DNA from: JBOGDS01 sp050743075
Lineage (GTDB): Bacteria; Actinomycetota; Actinomycetes; Jiangellales; Jiangellaceae
DNA length: 62,154 nt
Assembly (NCBI GenBank): GCA_050743075.1
Contig: JBOGDS010000010.1
Location: forward strand, 1-62,154
Reading direction: 5' to 3'
How positions within the stretch are numbered: the stretch's first letter is position 1; every line of letters starts with the position of its first letter. Positions 45,196 to 54,893 of this stretch are shown one piece after another. A program made the position numbers and the translations under genes. The notes beneath the pieces were generated by a model. The model searched no databases and had not been told where the DNA came from. It worked only from the letters and a program-made list of their open reading frames with translations.

Positions 45196-45216
45196 CCCAG
45201 GGTCCTGGGATCGACA
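45196..45216. promoter_or_regulatory. Operator-like site upstream of the FAD oxidase gene
   Basis: CCCAG (45196-45200), four bases (GGTC), then CTGGGATCGACA (45205-45216). This is the reverse complement of the site at 44041-44061 apart from the spacer bases. It lies 30-50 bases before ATG 45246, where a repressor or activator could act. Confidence 0.75.
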
Positions 45217-45245
45217 CGGCGACGGCACCCGGCCAGGCTGCCGGG

Positions 45246-46694
45246 ATGGACGATGGTCGTGCCCAGCTCCCAGCCCGGACGGTCGAGCAGCTGCGCCGGC
45301 ACTTCCGTGGCGGACTCATCTCGCCCGGCTCCGAGGGCTACGACGAGTCCCGCCGCGTTTGGAACGGCGCGGTCGACCGCCGTCCGACGCTCATCGCCCG
45401 CTGCGCAGGGGCTGACGACGTCGCGACGGCCGTGCGCTTCGCGCGGGACCGCGACCTAGCGATCTCGGTGCGGGGCAGCGGGCACTCGATCCTCGGGCAC
45501 GGGGTGCTCGACGGCGGGCTGGTGATCGACCTCTCCGGGCTCAAAGACGTCGCCGTCGATCGAGACGGTCGTCGGGCGCGGGCGGGAAGCGGCGTCACAT
45601 GGGGCGAGTTCGACCTGGCGACGCAGCAGCACGGGTTGGCCACGACGGGCGCCACGGTCAGCCACGTGGGCCTGGCAGGGATGACGCTGCTCGGCGGGTT
45701 CGGCCACCTGTTGCGTCGCCACGGCCTGACGGTCGACACCCTGCGCGCCGTCGACCTCGTCACCGCGGACGGCGACCGGTCGGAGGTCGACCACGAGCAC
45801 GAACCGGAGCTGCTGTGGGGGCTGCGCGGTGGTGGCGGGAACTTCGGCATCGCGACGTCGCTGACATACGACCTGCGACCCGTCCCGCCGTTGGTGCTGG
45901 CCGGGCCCGTCTACTGGACGCTCGAACAGGCACCGGAGGTCCTGCGGGTGACGGACGAGATCGCGCGGGACGCGCCCGACGACCTCGGCATCATGATCAT
46001 GGTGCACCGTGCGCCACCGCTGCCGTTCCTTCCGCCCCAGCGGTACGGGACGCCGGCACTCGGCCTGCTCCTCACCTGGTTCGGCGACGTCGACACGGGC
46101 CTAGGGACGTTGGGACGCCTCAGAGGGACGGGCGAGCCGCTCGGGGACGCGGTGCGTCCGGTCCCGTACCGGTCGGTGCAGACGATGCTCGACGTCGCCG
46201 CTGCCCCGGGGAACGCTGTCCACCAGCGTTCGGTCATCCTGCCGCACCTCTCCGACACCGTGACCGACGAGATCACCGCGGTCGTCAAGGAGCTGCCGAC
46301 GGCATCCTCCATGCTCACTGGTTGGGCGATCGGAGGGGCAGCGAGCCGCGTCGACCCGGGCGAAACCGCGATCGGCCCTCGCCCTCCCGGCTTCGAGCTC
46401 CGGCTGGTCGCGCAGTACCGCCCGGACGACCCCCGCGCCCACGAGCACGTCGCCTGGGTCCGCGCCGGCCACGACCGCTTGCGACCGCACGGCGACGGCC
46501 GCCAGTACCCGACGTTCCTGTCTGACGAGGGCCACGCCGGGGTCGTGGCCGCCTACGGCGACCGGCTGAGCCGCCTGGTCGCCCTCAAGGACCGGTACGA
46601 CCCGGACAACGTCTTCCGGCTCAACGCCAACATCCCGCCTCGCGGCGCGTCGGCCGGCACTTCGGGCAGTGGACGGTCGTCGGGCCGGGCCTGA
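45246..46694 (+). CDS. FAD-binding oxidase of the berberine-bridge family
   Basis: This 482-residue flavoprotein has a PCMH FAD domain (DLAISVRGSGHSILGHGVLD, with His for covalent flavin binding), the AGMTLLGGFGHLLRRHGLTV segment and a C-terminal BBE tail (RLVALKDRYDPDNVFRLNAN). The second flavin-linking Cys expected in bicovalent members is not seen, so the flavin would be attached once. Substrates vary (alcohols, sugars, alkaloids). It follows the LuxR gene and shares its operator-like site. Confidence 0.9.
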   Translation: MDDGRAQLPARTVEQLRRHFRGGLISPGSEGYDESRRVWNGAVDRRPTLIARCAGADDVATAVRFARDRDLAISVRGSGHSILGHGVLDGGLVIDLSGLKDVAVDRDGRRARAGSGVTWGEFDLATQQHGLATTGATVSHVGLAGMTLLGGFGHLLRRHGLTVDTLRAVDLVTADGDRSEVDHEHEPELLWGLRGGGGNFGIATSLTYDLRPVPPLVLAGPVYWTLEQAPEVLRVTDEIARDAPDDLGIMIMVHRAPPLPFLPPQRYGTPALGLLLTWFGDVDTGLGTLGRLRGTGEPLGDAVRPVPYRSVQTMLDVAAAPGNAVHQRSVILPHLSDTVTDEITAVVKELPTASSMLTGWAIGGAASRVDPGETAIGPRPPGFELRLVAQYRPDDPRAHEHVAWVRAGHDRLRPHGDGRQYPTFLSDEGHAGVVAAYGDRLSRLVALKDRYDPDNVFRLNANIPPRGASAGTSGSGRSSGRA

Positions 46695-47194
46695 GGCTCC
46701 GGGAGAAGGAGCGACCGCGCGACGCACGGTCGTCCCGGGCGGCCGTCTCGTCGACCCGGCGGACCGGGTGGTGGTGGAGGTCCCGCGCGACTGAGCCGAA
46801 GGGGTGGGTCAAGGGTGCCGGAGGCATCGCGTAGCGACGGCGTGATGTTTCGTCCGACACCTGCGCAGGTCGTGCGGCTAACAGTGGTGGTGACGGGTGT
46901 CGGGCGAAAGATCAGGCCGCCCTTGACGCGCGCAGGGGAGGCCGGCGACTGGCTGCGGTGAGGGCGGCGATACCGGTGGTGACGGGTGCCGGGCTACCTG
47001 CCGCTGAGGAACGTGTTCGGGCGGGCGATGAGCGCCCGCCGGCCTTGCTCAACGTCAGAGAGCCGAGCCCGGCAACACGGATGCCTGCCGGGTCGCTCGT
47101 ACGTGCGCCGGGTTGCCGTGTCGATGCTCCGGTGCGGCGACTGTTGGCGGGATCGGGCGACGGGTACCCGTGGCCAGAACGCGCTCGGCCGTTG
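46695..47194. other. Non-coding stretch with a palindrome and extra half-arm
   Basis: No convincing gene was found in these 500 bases. They contain the 72-nt palindrome at 46843-46914 and a 20-base direct copy of its right arm at 46975-46994 (GGTGGTGACGGGTGCCGGGC, one mismatch). The rest shows no recognisable signal. Confidence 0.55.
46843..46914. repeat. 72-nt palindrome, possibly family 3
   Basis: The left arm TGATGTTTCGTCCGACACC (46843-46861) pairs with the right arm GGTGTCGGGCGAAAGATCA (46896-46914), 17 of 19 positions matching. The centre holds GCGGCTAAC (46874-46882), the reverse complement of GTTAGCCGC, similar to GTTATGGCCGC in copy A of family 2. Confidence 0.7.
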
Positions 47195-47500
47195 TCAGGC
47201 GGCGGGGGTGTCGATTCGCAGACTTCCACCGAGGGCGCGGGCGAGGCGTTCGAGCATCAGACCGCCGGGGATCTGTGCGCCGTTCTCGATCGCGGAGATG
47301 ACGCTCTGGCGAGTACCGGCGCGGCGGGCCAGCTCGGTTTGGGACAGGCCGGCGGCGGTGCGGGCGTTGTAGACCATCTCGGCCAGTTGCAGGCGTGCTT
47401 CCTCTTCCTCGCTGGCAGCCTCGTACTCGGCGCGCTCGGCGTCGGTCATGGCGGCCAGCGCCTCGGCCTGGACCTGCCGCCATGGGGTCGTAGTGCTCAT
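47195..47500 (-). CDS. XRE-family antitoxin (HigA-like)
   Basis: This 101-residue protein has a helix-turn-helix domain in its second half (LSQTELARRAGTRQSVISAI ENGAQIPGGLMLERLARALG) after an acidic helical N terminus. It is downstream of the toxin and overlaps it by four bases (47497-47500). In HigBA-type systems the antitoxin is the second gene and represses the operon. Confidence 0.85.
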   Translation of the reverse strand: MSTTTPWRQVQAEALAAMTDAERAEYEAASEEEEARLQLAEMVYNARTAAGLSQTELARRAGTRQSVISAIENGAQIPGGLMLERLARALGGSLRIDTPAA

Positions 47501-47865
47501 CGCTTCCTGCCCTTCTTGGCCTGCTTAGCCCGCTGTTCGGCTTCGCGTGCTTTCTGGTGTGCGGCCTGCGCTCGGCGTGCCCGCAGTATCTCGGCCCGCT
47601 CGTTCTGGCGCTGCTTGCGGAACGTTGTGAGGGTCACCGCCCGCCGTCCGCGGTCGAACACGTACGTGATGCGGCGAGCGACGTTCTCACAGGTGAACCG
47701 CAACTCGTATAGCCCATCCTCCAGCGGCCTCGAGTGCGGCATCCGCAGCATGTGGCCTTGGGCTTCCAACCGTTCCAAGATCCGGTCAGCAGCCGCCTTC
47801 CCCGCCGGGCTCAGTCCGACGTACCAGGTCCGCACCTCCTCGGAAAACTCGACCGTCCATCGCAC
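47497..47865 (-). CDS. RelE/HigB-type toxin
   Basis: This toxin of about 122 residues starts VRWTVEFSEEVRTWYVGLSP and has the RelE/HigB fold (PHSRPLEDGLYELRFTCENV, ITYVFDRGRRAVTLTTFRKQ). It ends in a long Lys/Arg-rich tail (QKAREAEQRAKQAKKGRKR). Such toxins cleave mRNA on the ribosome. GTG 47865 was chosen because the upstream ATG (47895) overlaps the -35 region of an excellent promoter and would be upstream of the transcription start; translation would then be leaderless. It is the first gene of the pair. Confidence 0.85.
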   Translation of the reverse strand: MRWTVEFSEEVRTWYVGLSPAGKAAADRILERLEAQGHMLRMPHSRPLEDGLYELRFTCENVARRITYVFDRGRRAVTLTTFRKQRQNERAEILRARRAQAAHQKAREAEQRAKQAKKGRKR

Positions 47866-47871
47866 CACCCG

Positions 47872-47900
47872 ACTATACCCTCTAGCAGATATCACTTCAA
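47872..47900 (-). promoter_or_regulatory. Sigma-A-type promoter of the toxin-antitoxin operon
   Basis: On the minus strand TTGAAG (47900-47895) is followed after exactly 17 bases by TATAGT (47877-47872), a near-consensus pair. The transcription start is expected around 47865, which is the toxin GTG, so the mRNA should be leaderless. The -35 lies five bases from the end of the IS481 remnant. Confidence 0.75.
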
Positions 47901-47904
47901 GCTA

Positions 47905-48525
47905 ATATCGCTCAGCGTGGAGGCCGGAATCCCGTGTCTGGCAACGCATTGCCAGAACGTGGCCAGCAAGATCGGACCGGTGACGCGGGCGTGGGCGGTG
48001 ACCGAGAGCGCGAACCGGGAGCAGTCATCGAGCCAGGACAAGATCTCCACATCCATCCCCGTGCTGCCGTCAGTGTGGGTGAGCCGGTAGTGGGTGAAGT
48101 CGGACTGCCAGCACTCGTTTGGGAGCTCGGCCTGGAACCTGAGGTAGGAGGACTTCGGGCGCTTCTTCGGCTCTGGGACCGCCAGCCCGCGCGCTGCCAG
48201 GTGCCGGGAGATCGTGGTCCGGCCCACCGTTATCCCGTGGTGGTGCTGCAGATGCCAGCCGATGGTGTCCGGGCCGGAGTCCAGGCCAGTGGCGGCGAGC
48301 CTTCCCGCGCAGCTCGACGATCAGCTCCACCACGTCGGCCGGCTTCGCGGTCGGCATGCGTTTGGGCCGGCGCGAGCGCGGCGCGAACGCGGCCTCGCCT
48401 TCCTTGCGGTAGCGGGCCAGCAGCTCACAGAGCCAGGACCGGGAGACGCCGTACTCGGCGGCGACTTGGGCAACGGGACGGTTCTGGATCACCATGGCAG
48501 CGATCACCAATCTGGTCTTCGACAT
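47905..48525 (-). pseudogene. IS481-family transposase, frameshifted and truncated
   Basis: The N terminus from 48525 reads MSKTRLVIAAMVIQNRPVAQ and the helix-turn-helix VSRSWLCELLARYRKEGEAA. A one-base shift near 48305 moves the frame to GRTTISRHLAARGLAVPEPK and the DDE core. The first catalytic Asp is in WQSDFTHYRLTHTDG, and the sequence breaks off at STLSD, where the second Asp should be followed by NG. The glutamate and C terminus are missing, so it is not active. Confidence 0.85.
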
Positions 48526-48598
48526 GACCCGAGCCTCGGGCCGGCCCGCCTCTCAGTCCGGGATGTCGCGGGACATCAGCCCGGCATGTCTTGAGACA
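47905..48598. mobile_element. Remnant of an IS481-family insertion sequence
   Basis: The upstream end starts at 48598 with TGTCTCAAGACATGCCGGG (reading the minus strand), a TGT-starting inverted-repeat-like end as in IS481 elements. The other end was lost near 47905. It interrupts an older protein gene, whose last PKD domain survives at 48628-48804. Confidence 0.7.
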
Positions 48599-48627
48599 CC
48601 CGCCCCGGATGTCCCGAACCAGACCCC

Positions 48628-48804
48628 GACGGCGGCCTGGCCACCACGTTCACCTATGTATGGAACTTCGGCGACGGCACCACCGCCACCGGCAACATCC
48701 AACACCACAGATTCCCCGCCGCCGGCACCTACACCGTCAAACTGACCGTCACCGACGACGAAGGCACCAGCGCCTCCACCACCAAGAGCGTCACGGTGCC
48801 ATAG
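48628..48804 (+). pseudogene. Orphan PKD-domain C-terminal fragment
   Basis: The frame reads DGGLATTFTYVWNFGDGTTA TGNIQHHRFPAAGTYTVKLT and ends TKSVTVP with TAG at 48802. WNFGDG and AGTYTVKLTVTD are the PKD signature. No start codon exists, and the IS481 end lies directly upstream. It is the tail of a secreted or surface protein cut by the insertion. Confidence 0.8.
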
Positions 48805-49301
48805 AAGCCTCCCTGCCCGTCAGGGTTCGGCTCCCACAAGGCGCTGCGCCTACCACCGCACGAGTCTGGCTCCCACAAGGCGCCAGGCCCGAGATTGAGG
48901 AGGAACAGCCGCAAGGACATCAGGCAATGAGGGGGTTCCTGAGCCGGCAGCGACAGTCGTGACAACACGTAGAACGAGTCACCTGGCAATCCCTTGGAGG
49001 CGTGGAGACTCCTCTTAGCTGGCTTTCGATCAGGTAGCGCCGGGCGGTGGGGCGCGGGCAGGCTACCCCTGCCCGTGGGTAGTGCCGGTCAGGGGTAGCA
49101 GAGGCGGCGACCTAGCTGTTGCGGGGCAGCAGGATCTGGCGACTTTGCGCCCCGCGCCGTCCACCTGGTGAGCCTGCCCACGACGCCGCCGCAGCCGGCG
49201 CAGCCAGACCCGGCCGGTGCCAGGCAAGTCCAATTATCGACTGGACGCGGGCGGGCGGCCCGGAGCCGGGGGCCGTGTCAGCGGCCGAAGCGGGGGCAGT
49301 G
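48805..49301. other. Non-coding stretch with small repeats
   Basis: No gene is supported. Two direct copies of GGCTCCCACAAGGCGC lie at 48829-48844 and 48868-48883. Next to folE, GGGGGCCGTGTCAGCGGCCGA (49268-49288) nearly repeats the 3' end of folE (49292-49312), offset by 24 bases. Nothing else was recognised. Confidence 0.5.
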
Positions 49302-49904
49302 TCAGCGGCCGAGCATGAGGCTGATGGCCTCCGCGCGGGTGGCGGGGTTGAGCAACTGGCCCCGGACGGCGCTGGTCAGCGTCTTCGCGCCAGGCTTGCG
49401 TACCCCCCGCATGGTCATGCACAGGTGCTCTGCCTCGATCACGACGATGACGCCGGCCGGGTCGAGCAAGCGGCACAGGGAATCGGCGACCTGGGTCGTG
49501 AGCCGCTCCTGCACCTGCGGCCGCTTGGCGTACACGTCGACCAGTCGGGCCAGCTTGGACAGCCCGGTGATGCGTCCCTCGGTTCCCGGGATGTAGCCGA
49601 CGTGTGCGAACCCGTAGAACGGCACCAGGTGGTGCTCGCAGGTGGAGGCGACCTCGATGTCCTTGATCAGGATCATCTCGTCGTGCCCGAGCTCGAACGT
49701 CGTCGTCAGGATCTCGGTCGGGTCCTGGCGTAGGCCGCGGAACATCTCCTCGTAGGCGCGCGCGAACCGCTCCGGCGTTTCACGCAGGCCCTCCCGCGAC
49801 GGATCCTCTCCGATGGCGACCAGCAGCTCGCGGACGGCGGCCTCGACCCGCGCATGGTCGAACGGACGCGCCGCGGTACGGGCGAGATCGGGCTCGGCCA
49901 CCAC
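49302..49904 (-). CDS. folE: GTP cyclohydrolase I
   Basis: This 200-residue enzyme makes dihydroneopterin triphosphate, the first step of folate synthesis. It contains RDNPSREGL-like EDPSREGLRETPERFARAYE, the zinc ligands in CEHHLVPFYGFAHVGYIPG and a later Cys (EAEHLCMTMRGVR), plus RLTTQVADSLCRLLDPAGVI. It follows ftsH by five bases, so the ftsH-folE unit is preserved. The folP gene that normally follows is 7.8 kb away. Confidence 0.95.
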   Translation of the reverse strand: MVAEPDLARTAARPFDHARVEAAVRELLVAIGEDPSREGLRETPERFARAYEEMFRGLRQDPTEILTTTFELGHDEMILIKDIEVASTCEHHLVPFYGFAHVGYIPGTEGRITGLSKLARLVDVYAKRPQVQERLTTQVADSLCRLLDPAGVIVVIEAEHLCMTMRGVRKPGAKTLTSAVRGQLLNPATRAEAISLMLGR

Positions 49905-49909
49905 CAGGG

Positions 49910-51907
<1,998 letters not shown>

Positions 51908-52092
51908 GATGCGGAGCCGATCGGCCCCGTTCCTCCTGCCTTCCACGCACACCCGGCGAACGGGGTGTCCGGCGGCCGGCCCGCCGGAGATGTCGGTTCA
52001 CCCGACGGTACACCGGGCGAGCCCGGCGCGCCCACGCGCGTCAGGGCTGACGAACTGGCAACGTTGCAGGTAGGCCCCGTGTTCCCGGGCAG

Positions 52093-52644
52093 CTACGAGT
52101 ACACGTGCGGTGCCAGGGTCGCGACGACCCGCAGATTGCGATATCGCTCGCCGTAGTCGAGGCCGTAGCCGACGACGAACTCGTTGGGGATGTCGAAGCC
52201 GACGTAGCGCACCTCGACGGCGGTCTTGGCCGCCTCGGGTTTGCGCAGGAGCGTGCAGATCTCCACGCTGGCCGGGCCGCGGGAGCGCAGGTTCGACACC
52301 AGCCAGGACAGCGTCAGGCCGGTGTCGATGATGTCCTCGACGACGAGCACGTTCCGGCCAGTCAGGTCGGTGTCGAGGTCCTTGAGGATACGGACGACGC
52401 CGCTGGACTTGGTGCCCGATCCGTACGACGAGACGGCCATCCAGTCGGTCTCGACGTGCCGGGTGAACGCCCTGGACAGGTCGGCCATGACCATGACGGC
52501 GCCCTTGAGGACACCGACGAGCAGGAGATCACGCCCCTGGTAGTCCCGTTCGATCTGCGCCGCCATCTCGACGAGGCGGCCCTGGATGCTGGACTCGTCC
52601 AGCACGACCCGCTGGAGATCGGCGCTGATGTGCTCGGCGTCCAC
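52093..52644 (-). CDS. hpt: Hypoxanthine phosphoribosyltransferase
   Basis: This 183-residue purine salvage enzyme has the PRPP motif VLVVEDIIDTGLTLS with the surrounding VKRDWMAVSSYGSG-like segment (TDWMAVSSYGSGTKSSGVVR) and GLDYGERYRNL, the C-terminal active-site loop. It converts hypoxanthine and guanine to IMP and GMP. The gene lies between ftsH and tilS as in other actinobacteria; there are 77 bases between it and tilS. Confidence 0.95.
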   Translation of the reverse strand: MDAEHISADLQRVVLDESSIQGRLVEMAAQIERDYQGRDLLLVGVLKGAVMVMADLSRAFTRHVETDWMAVSSYGSGTKSSGVVRILKDLDTDLTGRNVLVVEDIIDTGLTLSWLVSNLRSRGPASVEICTLLRKPEAAKTAVEVRYVGFDIPNEFVVGYGLDYGERYRNLRVVATLAPHVYS

Positions 52645-52721
52645 GAGCCGTCAGCCTGCCACACACGCCCTGTCGGGCTCGGCCGCAGCGGCCGGCGACG
52701 GCTGTGCGTTGCAGTGGTCTG

Positions 52722-53729
52722 TCAGCCCTCTGCTGACGCGATCCGCAGCTCGTTGCCGGAGCGGGTGGCGCGCAACTTGCCCGGCAGGTCGACGCCCACC
52801 TGACCGTGCCAGTGGGTGACCAGCGCGTCGACGGCTTCGACGTGTGCGGCTGTGAGGTCGGTCGGTGGGCTGCCGGCCGCGATCGACGTCCTGCGGAGCA
52901 CCCGCCACCGCACGGCCTGCGGGTGGGTGAGCAGCGTGACGACGTCTAGCCGGTGATCATCGGCACTTTCCGGCGACATAGGCCGCCGAGAGCCGATGAT
53001 CACGCAGTCGGCGACGGCGCGCTCGGCCCATGCGTCGAGCGCGTCGGCGTCCGCCCGGAGCAGGTCGGCGGTTCGGGCCAGCGCGTCGGACACGCCCGGC
53101 CCGAGGTCGGCCTCGAGCGCAGGCAGCAACCGGTGCCGCACCCGAGCCCGGGCGTACGACGGGTCGGAATTGTGCGGGTCCTCCCACGCCTCGACTCCGG
53201 CTGGAAGCGATGCCCGCACGACCGCGCACGGCAGGTGCAGGAACGGACGCCGGTACCGTCCGGCGACACCGGCCATCCCGGCGAGCGAGCGCGCGCCCGA
53301 GCCGCGCGCGAGCCGCAGCAGCACGGTCTCGGCCTGATCGTCGCGGGTGTGACCGAGCAGGAGAGCCGAGGCGCCATGGCGGAGCGCAGCAGCGTCGAGG
53401 ACCGCGTAGCGCGCCCACCGTGCGTTGCCCTCCGGTCCGTGCGCGGTGTCGTCGACCTGGACGTGGACGACCTCGACCGGGTCGAGCCCTAGCGCCACGA
53501 GCCGGGCTCCGACGGCACGTGCTCGGTCCGCAGAGCCGTCCTGCACACCGTGGTCGACGCTCACAGCACCTGCGCGGAGCCTGTCGCGGCGCGCGACATG
53601 GACGAGCGCAGCCGCCAGCGCCAGCGAGTCAGCCCCCCCAGAGCACGCCACCAACACGAGATCGGCAGGCTCGAGATCAGCAAGCGACGCCACGACCGCC
53701 CGCCGCACCGCGAGATGGGGTGCGGTCAC
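52722..53729 (-). CDS. tilS: tRNA(Ile)-lysidine synthetase
   Basis: This product of about 335 residues has the P-loop VACSGGADSLALAAALVHVA, GHTRDDQAETVLLRLARGSG and ARARVRHRLLPALEADLGPG. It modifies C34 of the AUA-reading tRNA-Ile and is essential. Between AVADC and LDVVTLL lie 17 extra residues encoded by a 51-nt palindrome (52953-53003) in frame, in a loop region of the protein. GTG 53729 starts VTAPHLAVRRAVV; ATG 53759 is possible. Confidence 0.93.
   Translation of the reverse strand: MTAPHLAVRRAVVASLADLEPADLVLVACSGGADSLALAAALVHVARRDRLRAGAVSVDHGVQDGSADRARAVGARLVALGLDPVEVVHVQVDDTAHGPEGNARWARYAVLDAAALRHGASALLLGHTRDDQAETVLLRLARGSGARSLAGMAGVAGRYRRPFLHLPCAVVRASLPAGVEAWEDPHNSDPSYARARVRHRLLPALEADLGPGVSDALARTADLLRADADALDAWAERAVADCVIIGSRRPMSPESADDHRLDVVTLLTHPQAVRWRVLRRTSIAAGSPPTDLTAAHVEAVDALVTHWHGQVGVDLPGKLRATRSGNELRIASAEG
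52953..53003. repeat. Palindrome, family 1, copy inserted in frame within tilS
   Basis: Arms GTGATCATCGGC (52953-52964) and GCCGATGATCAC (52992-53003) are perfect over 12 bases. The element is exactly 51 nt (17 codons), so tilS stays in frame; it encodes VIIGSRRPMSPESADDH. The CATAGG word is 25 bases from the left end, the same offset as in the copy at 4071-4122, although the rest of the interior differs. Confidence 0.88.
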
Positions 53730-53778
53730 CGGGTTCGCGCCCCCGGGAAGACAACCCACCGCACCCGGACCACCGCCG

Positions 53779-54870
53779 TCACGACGAGAGCGCCGCCTGG
53801 CCGTGGACGCGGCGCACCCACGCCACCGGGTCGGCGATCTCGTCCAGCGACGGCAACGTGTCGGCCGACTCCCAGACGCGGTTGAACCCGTGCATGCCGA
53901 CCCGGTCGACGACCCCGTGGACGAACGTCGCGCCCTCGCGGTACTGCCGCATCTTCGCCTCGAGCCCGAGCAGGCGACGCAGCGTGCGATCCATTCCGCC
54001 GGCTCCGGCCCGTCGGCGCTGGAAGCGTTCGCGGATCGTCGCCACGCTGGGCACGACGTCCGGGCCGACGCCGTCCATCACGACGTCCGCGTGCCCCTCC
54101 AGCAGCGACATGACAGCGGTCACCCGGTCGATCACGGCTCTCTGATCCGGCGACTGGACCAGGTCGAGCACGGAGGGTCCGCCCTCGCCACCTTGAGCAC
54201 TCTCGACCACTGACCTCAGGACGTCGCGCAGCCGTGACATGAGCACGGCAGGGTCGACCTCGGTCGCGCCCACGAACGACTCGATCTCGCCCCGAAGGTG
54301 GTCGCGGAGCCAGGGCACGGCCGTGAACTGCACGCGGTGCGTCTCTTCGTGCAGGCACACCCACATCCGGAAGTCGCGTGGGTCGACCTTCAGCTCGCGC
54401 TCGATGTGGACGACGTTGGGCGCCACCAGAAGCAGGCGACCGCTCGCGCCGTTGCCGCCGGACCAGAACGGGTCGAACTGGCCGAGGACCTTGCTGGAGA
54501 GGAACGCCAGCAACGCACCGGTCTCGACACCGGTGACCTTGGGCCCGACCTGGTCGAGGAACCCGCCCCCGCCCGACCTGCGCTCGCGGAGCTTGTCGGC
54601 GAGCGGCGCGACGATCTGTCGCATGCCGTCGGCGTTGGCCTGTGCCCAGCCCCCGCGGTCGACCACCACCACGGGGGCCTGGGCCGCGGATCCGTCGAGC
54701 CCGGTGAAGGACGTGACCGGGCCGCTCGCGTCGGTCGCAAAGGTCTTGAGGTCGGTGACAACGCCGCGGGCTTCCTCGGCGGTCACGGTCGGGCCAGGTT
54801 TGGACAACCGCCGCGCCGTCGAGACCGCGAGGTCCCAGTCGACCAGCTCTGGTAGCTCGTTCGACGTCAT
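53779..54870 (-). CDS. Zinc-dependent metallopeptidase, DUF2342 family
   Basis: This 363-residue protein starts MTSNELPELVDWDLAVSTAR and contains VCLHEETHRVQFTAVPWLRD, an HExxH zinc site. Further signatures are GLDGSAAQAPVVVVDRGGWA and MRQYREGATFVHGVVDRVGM near the C terminus. These proteins are common next to dacB and tilS in actinobacteria; some have been proposed to be membrane-associated peptidases, but no substrate is known. It lies 23 bases after dacB on the same strand and 49 bases before the preferred tilS start. Confidence 0.9.
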   Translation of the reverse strand: MTSNELPELVDWDLAVSTARRLSKPGPTVTAEEARGVVTDLKTFATDASGPVTSFTGLDGSAAQAPVVVVDRGGWAQANADGMRQIVAPLADKLRERRSGGGGFLDQVGPKVTGVETGALLAFLSSKVLGQFDPFWSGGNGASGRLLLVAPNVVHIERELKVDPRDFRMWVCLHEETHRVQFTAVPWLRDHLRGEIESFVGATEVDPAVLMSRLRDVLRSVVESAQGGEGGPSVLDLVQSPDQRAVIDRVTAVMSLLEGHADVVMDGVGPDVVPSVATIRERFQRRRAGAGGMDRTLRRLLGLEAKMRQYREGATFVHGVVDRVGMHGFNRVWESADTLPSLDEIADPVAWVRRVHGQAALSS

Positions 54871-54893
54871 GCCGCCACGCTACGGGACGCCGC

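Noticed and set aside
47895..47895. ATG 47895 as the toxin start
   Set aside because: It lies within the -35 box of the only good promoter and would be upstream of the predicted transcription start; GTG 47865 fits better.
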